Origin: Fibrobacteraceae bacterium
GTDB lineage: Bacteria > Fibrobacterota > Fibrobacteria > Fibrobacterales > Fibrobacteraceae
DNA: 6,137 bases
NCBI GenBank assembly: GCA_023231365.1
Contig: JALNVO010000168.1
Location: 1 to 6,137, forward strand
Reading direction: 5' to 3'
Part shown: positions 5,416-6,137 of the stretch, piece after piece
How the letters are laid out: each line of letters starts with the position of its first letter
How positions within the stretch are numbered: the stretch's first letter is position 1
Position numbers and translations under genes: made by a program
The notes under the pieces: generated by a model
What the model was told of the DNA's origin: nothing
The model's input: only the letters and a program-made list of their open reading frames with translations
Database searches by the model: none

Positions 5416-6137
5416 TCAATCCAGCGTCAAATGAATTCCGTTTACGGCTTTCTCAAAAGAATCCGTTTCTAACAACAGGCTGAGTACAATCCACCCGTCC
5501 TCATCAAAGTCAAAGAAGAAGCCCGGCTGCACAAGCACTTTCGCATCGCGCAGAAGTTTCAGGGTAAGCCTTTCGTCGTCCGCACCCTCAAAATGGATCG
5601 CGGCATACCAGCCCCCTTGCACATCCGGGAATATTCCTTTTGAAGGAAATGCGGACCTAAGAACCTGCAAATTCCGCTTTGCGCGGTCTATGATACTTTG
5701 TTCGTAATCTTTAGAAATTGCAAGCATCTGCGGCGCTAGGGCAAATGCCGGAGAAGACACGCTCAAATAGGCATCCGCCACATACTCCAGCGCCCTTTTC
5801 AGTTCGCCCTTGAGTTCGCCCTCGCGATAGGCCATCCACCCAAGCTTGAGCTCCGGAGAGCCTACCGTCTTGGAAAGGCCGTTCAAAAAGAATACGGGGA
5901 CGTCCTTGGAATCCCACATCCACGGGCGTTCCACTGATTTATCATAAATGAAATCCCCGAAAACTTCGTCAACGACGATTGCCAAATCATTTTCGCTTGC
6001 AAATTCAACTGCAAGGTCCCATTCCTTATGAGAAATGGAATGCCCCGTCGGATTGTGCGGAGAAACTATCAAAAGAATTCTAGAACGCTCCGGGAAAGAA
6101 TAAAGCGAGTCCTCATCTAGTACCCATTTATCACCGC
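5416..6137 (-). CDS. PLP-dependent aminotransferase, class I/II fold (5' end outside the window)
   Basis: The frame is open to the right edge; 239 C-terminal residues are visible and roughly the first 150 or more are missing. The visible part begins near GDKWVLDEDSLYSFPERSR and runs into LIVSPHNPTG, so the TTG at 6070-6072 is an internal Leu and not a start. Cofactor landmarks of fold-type I are present: SPHNPTG (Asn codon 6052-6054), DEVFGDFIY (Asp 5968-5970 for the pyridine nitrogen, Tyr 5944-5946) and GLSKTVGSPELKLGW, with the Schiff-base Lys at 5869-5871. The Arg that usually follows in this loop is Lys (5845-5847). Near the C-terminus, where most members have an Arg binding the substrate carboxylate (pattern hydrophobic-Arg-hydrophobic-Ser), this one reads WIVLSLL, with Val at 5485-5487. 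The substrate therefore cannot be named; aspartate/alanine-type aminotransferases and MalY/PatB C-S lyases are all relatives. It lies 40 bases upstream of ftsK on the same strand and may share its transcript. Confidence 0.88.
   Translation of the reverse strand, partial: GDKWVLDEDSLYSFPERSRILLIVSPHNPTGHSISHKEWDLAVEFASENDLAIVVDEVFGDFIYDKSVERPWMWDSKDVPVFFLNGLSKTVGSPELKLGWMAYREGELKGELKRALEYVADAYLSVSSPAFALAPQMLAISKDYEQSIIDRAKRNLQVLRSAFPSKGIFPDVQGGWYAAIHFEGADDERLTLKLLRDAKVLVQPGFFFDFDEDGWIVLSLLLETDSFEKAVNGIHLTLD

Noticed and set aside
6070..6072. TTG as the start codon of the aminotransferase
   Set aside because: The frame continues upstream without a stop to the window edge with family-like sequence, and a start here would remove most of the PLP domain.

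Overview
The window looks like an ordinary bacterial chromosomal segment of moderate G+C with tightly packed genes. It has five complete or nearly complete reading frames plus a short gene fragment at the left edge. No mobile element, tRNA, rRNA or CRISPR array is visible. The mixture of a strong AAGGAG ribosome site on one gene and none on others, together with the protein character (a short-linker FtsK with an acidic insert, and a Cys-rich SPDGK-type anchored protein), makes me think of the Fibrobacteres/FCB neighbourhood. That placement is a guess from general impression and is not shown by any marker in the window.

Left part (1-1100): a divergent transporter/regulator pair. The minus-strand fragment at the left edge is the first 35 codons of a YeiH-type putative sulfate/sulfite exporter. 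The plus-strand gene is a LysR-family regulator of the CysL/YeiE/CbbR kind. Their 105-bp shared intergenic region holds a perfect 9-bp inverted repeat (181-202). It sits over the -35 position of the transporter promoter and just before the regulator start, the usual arrangement for a LysR protein that activates its neighbour and represses itself.

Right part (1097-6137, all minus strand): a four-gene run in the order aminotransferase (5' end outside the window), ftsK, DNA methyltransferase, small membrane-anchored protein. A 40-bp spacer separates the aminotransferase from ftsK. The last three genes are joined by two successive 4-base ATGA start/stop overlaps, so they are very likely translated from one message. 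FtsK is the septal DNA translocase that completes chromosome segregation. The methyltransferase is a beta-class amino-methyltransferase with no restriction enzyme beside it. The last gene encodes a single-pass protein of unknown function.

The operon and the LysR gene converge and overlap by 4 bases (1097-1100), leaving no intergenic terminator. The points most worth a second look are the tight coupling of an orphan DNA methyltransferase and an unknown membrane protein to ftsK, the acidic insert of about 65 residues inside the FtsK motor domain, the apparent loss of the substrate-carboxylate arginine in the aminotransferase, and the LysR operator.
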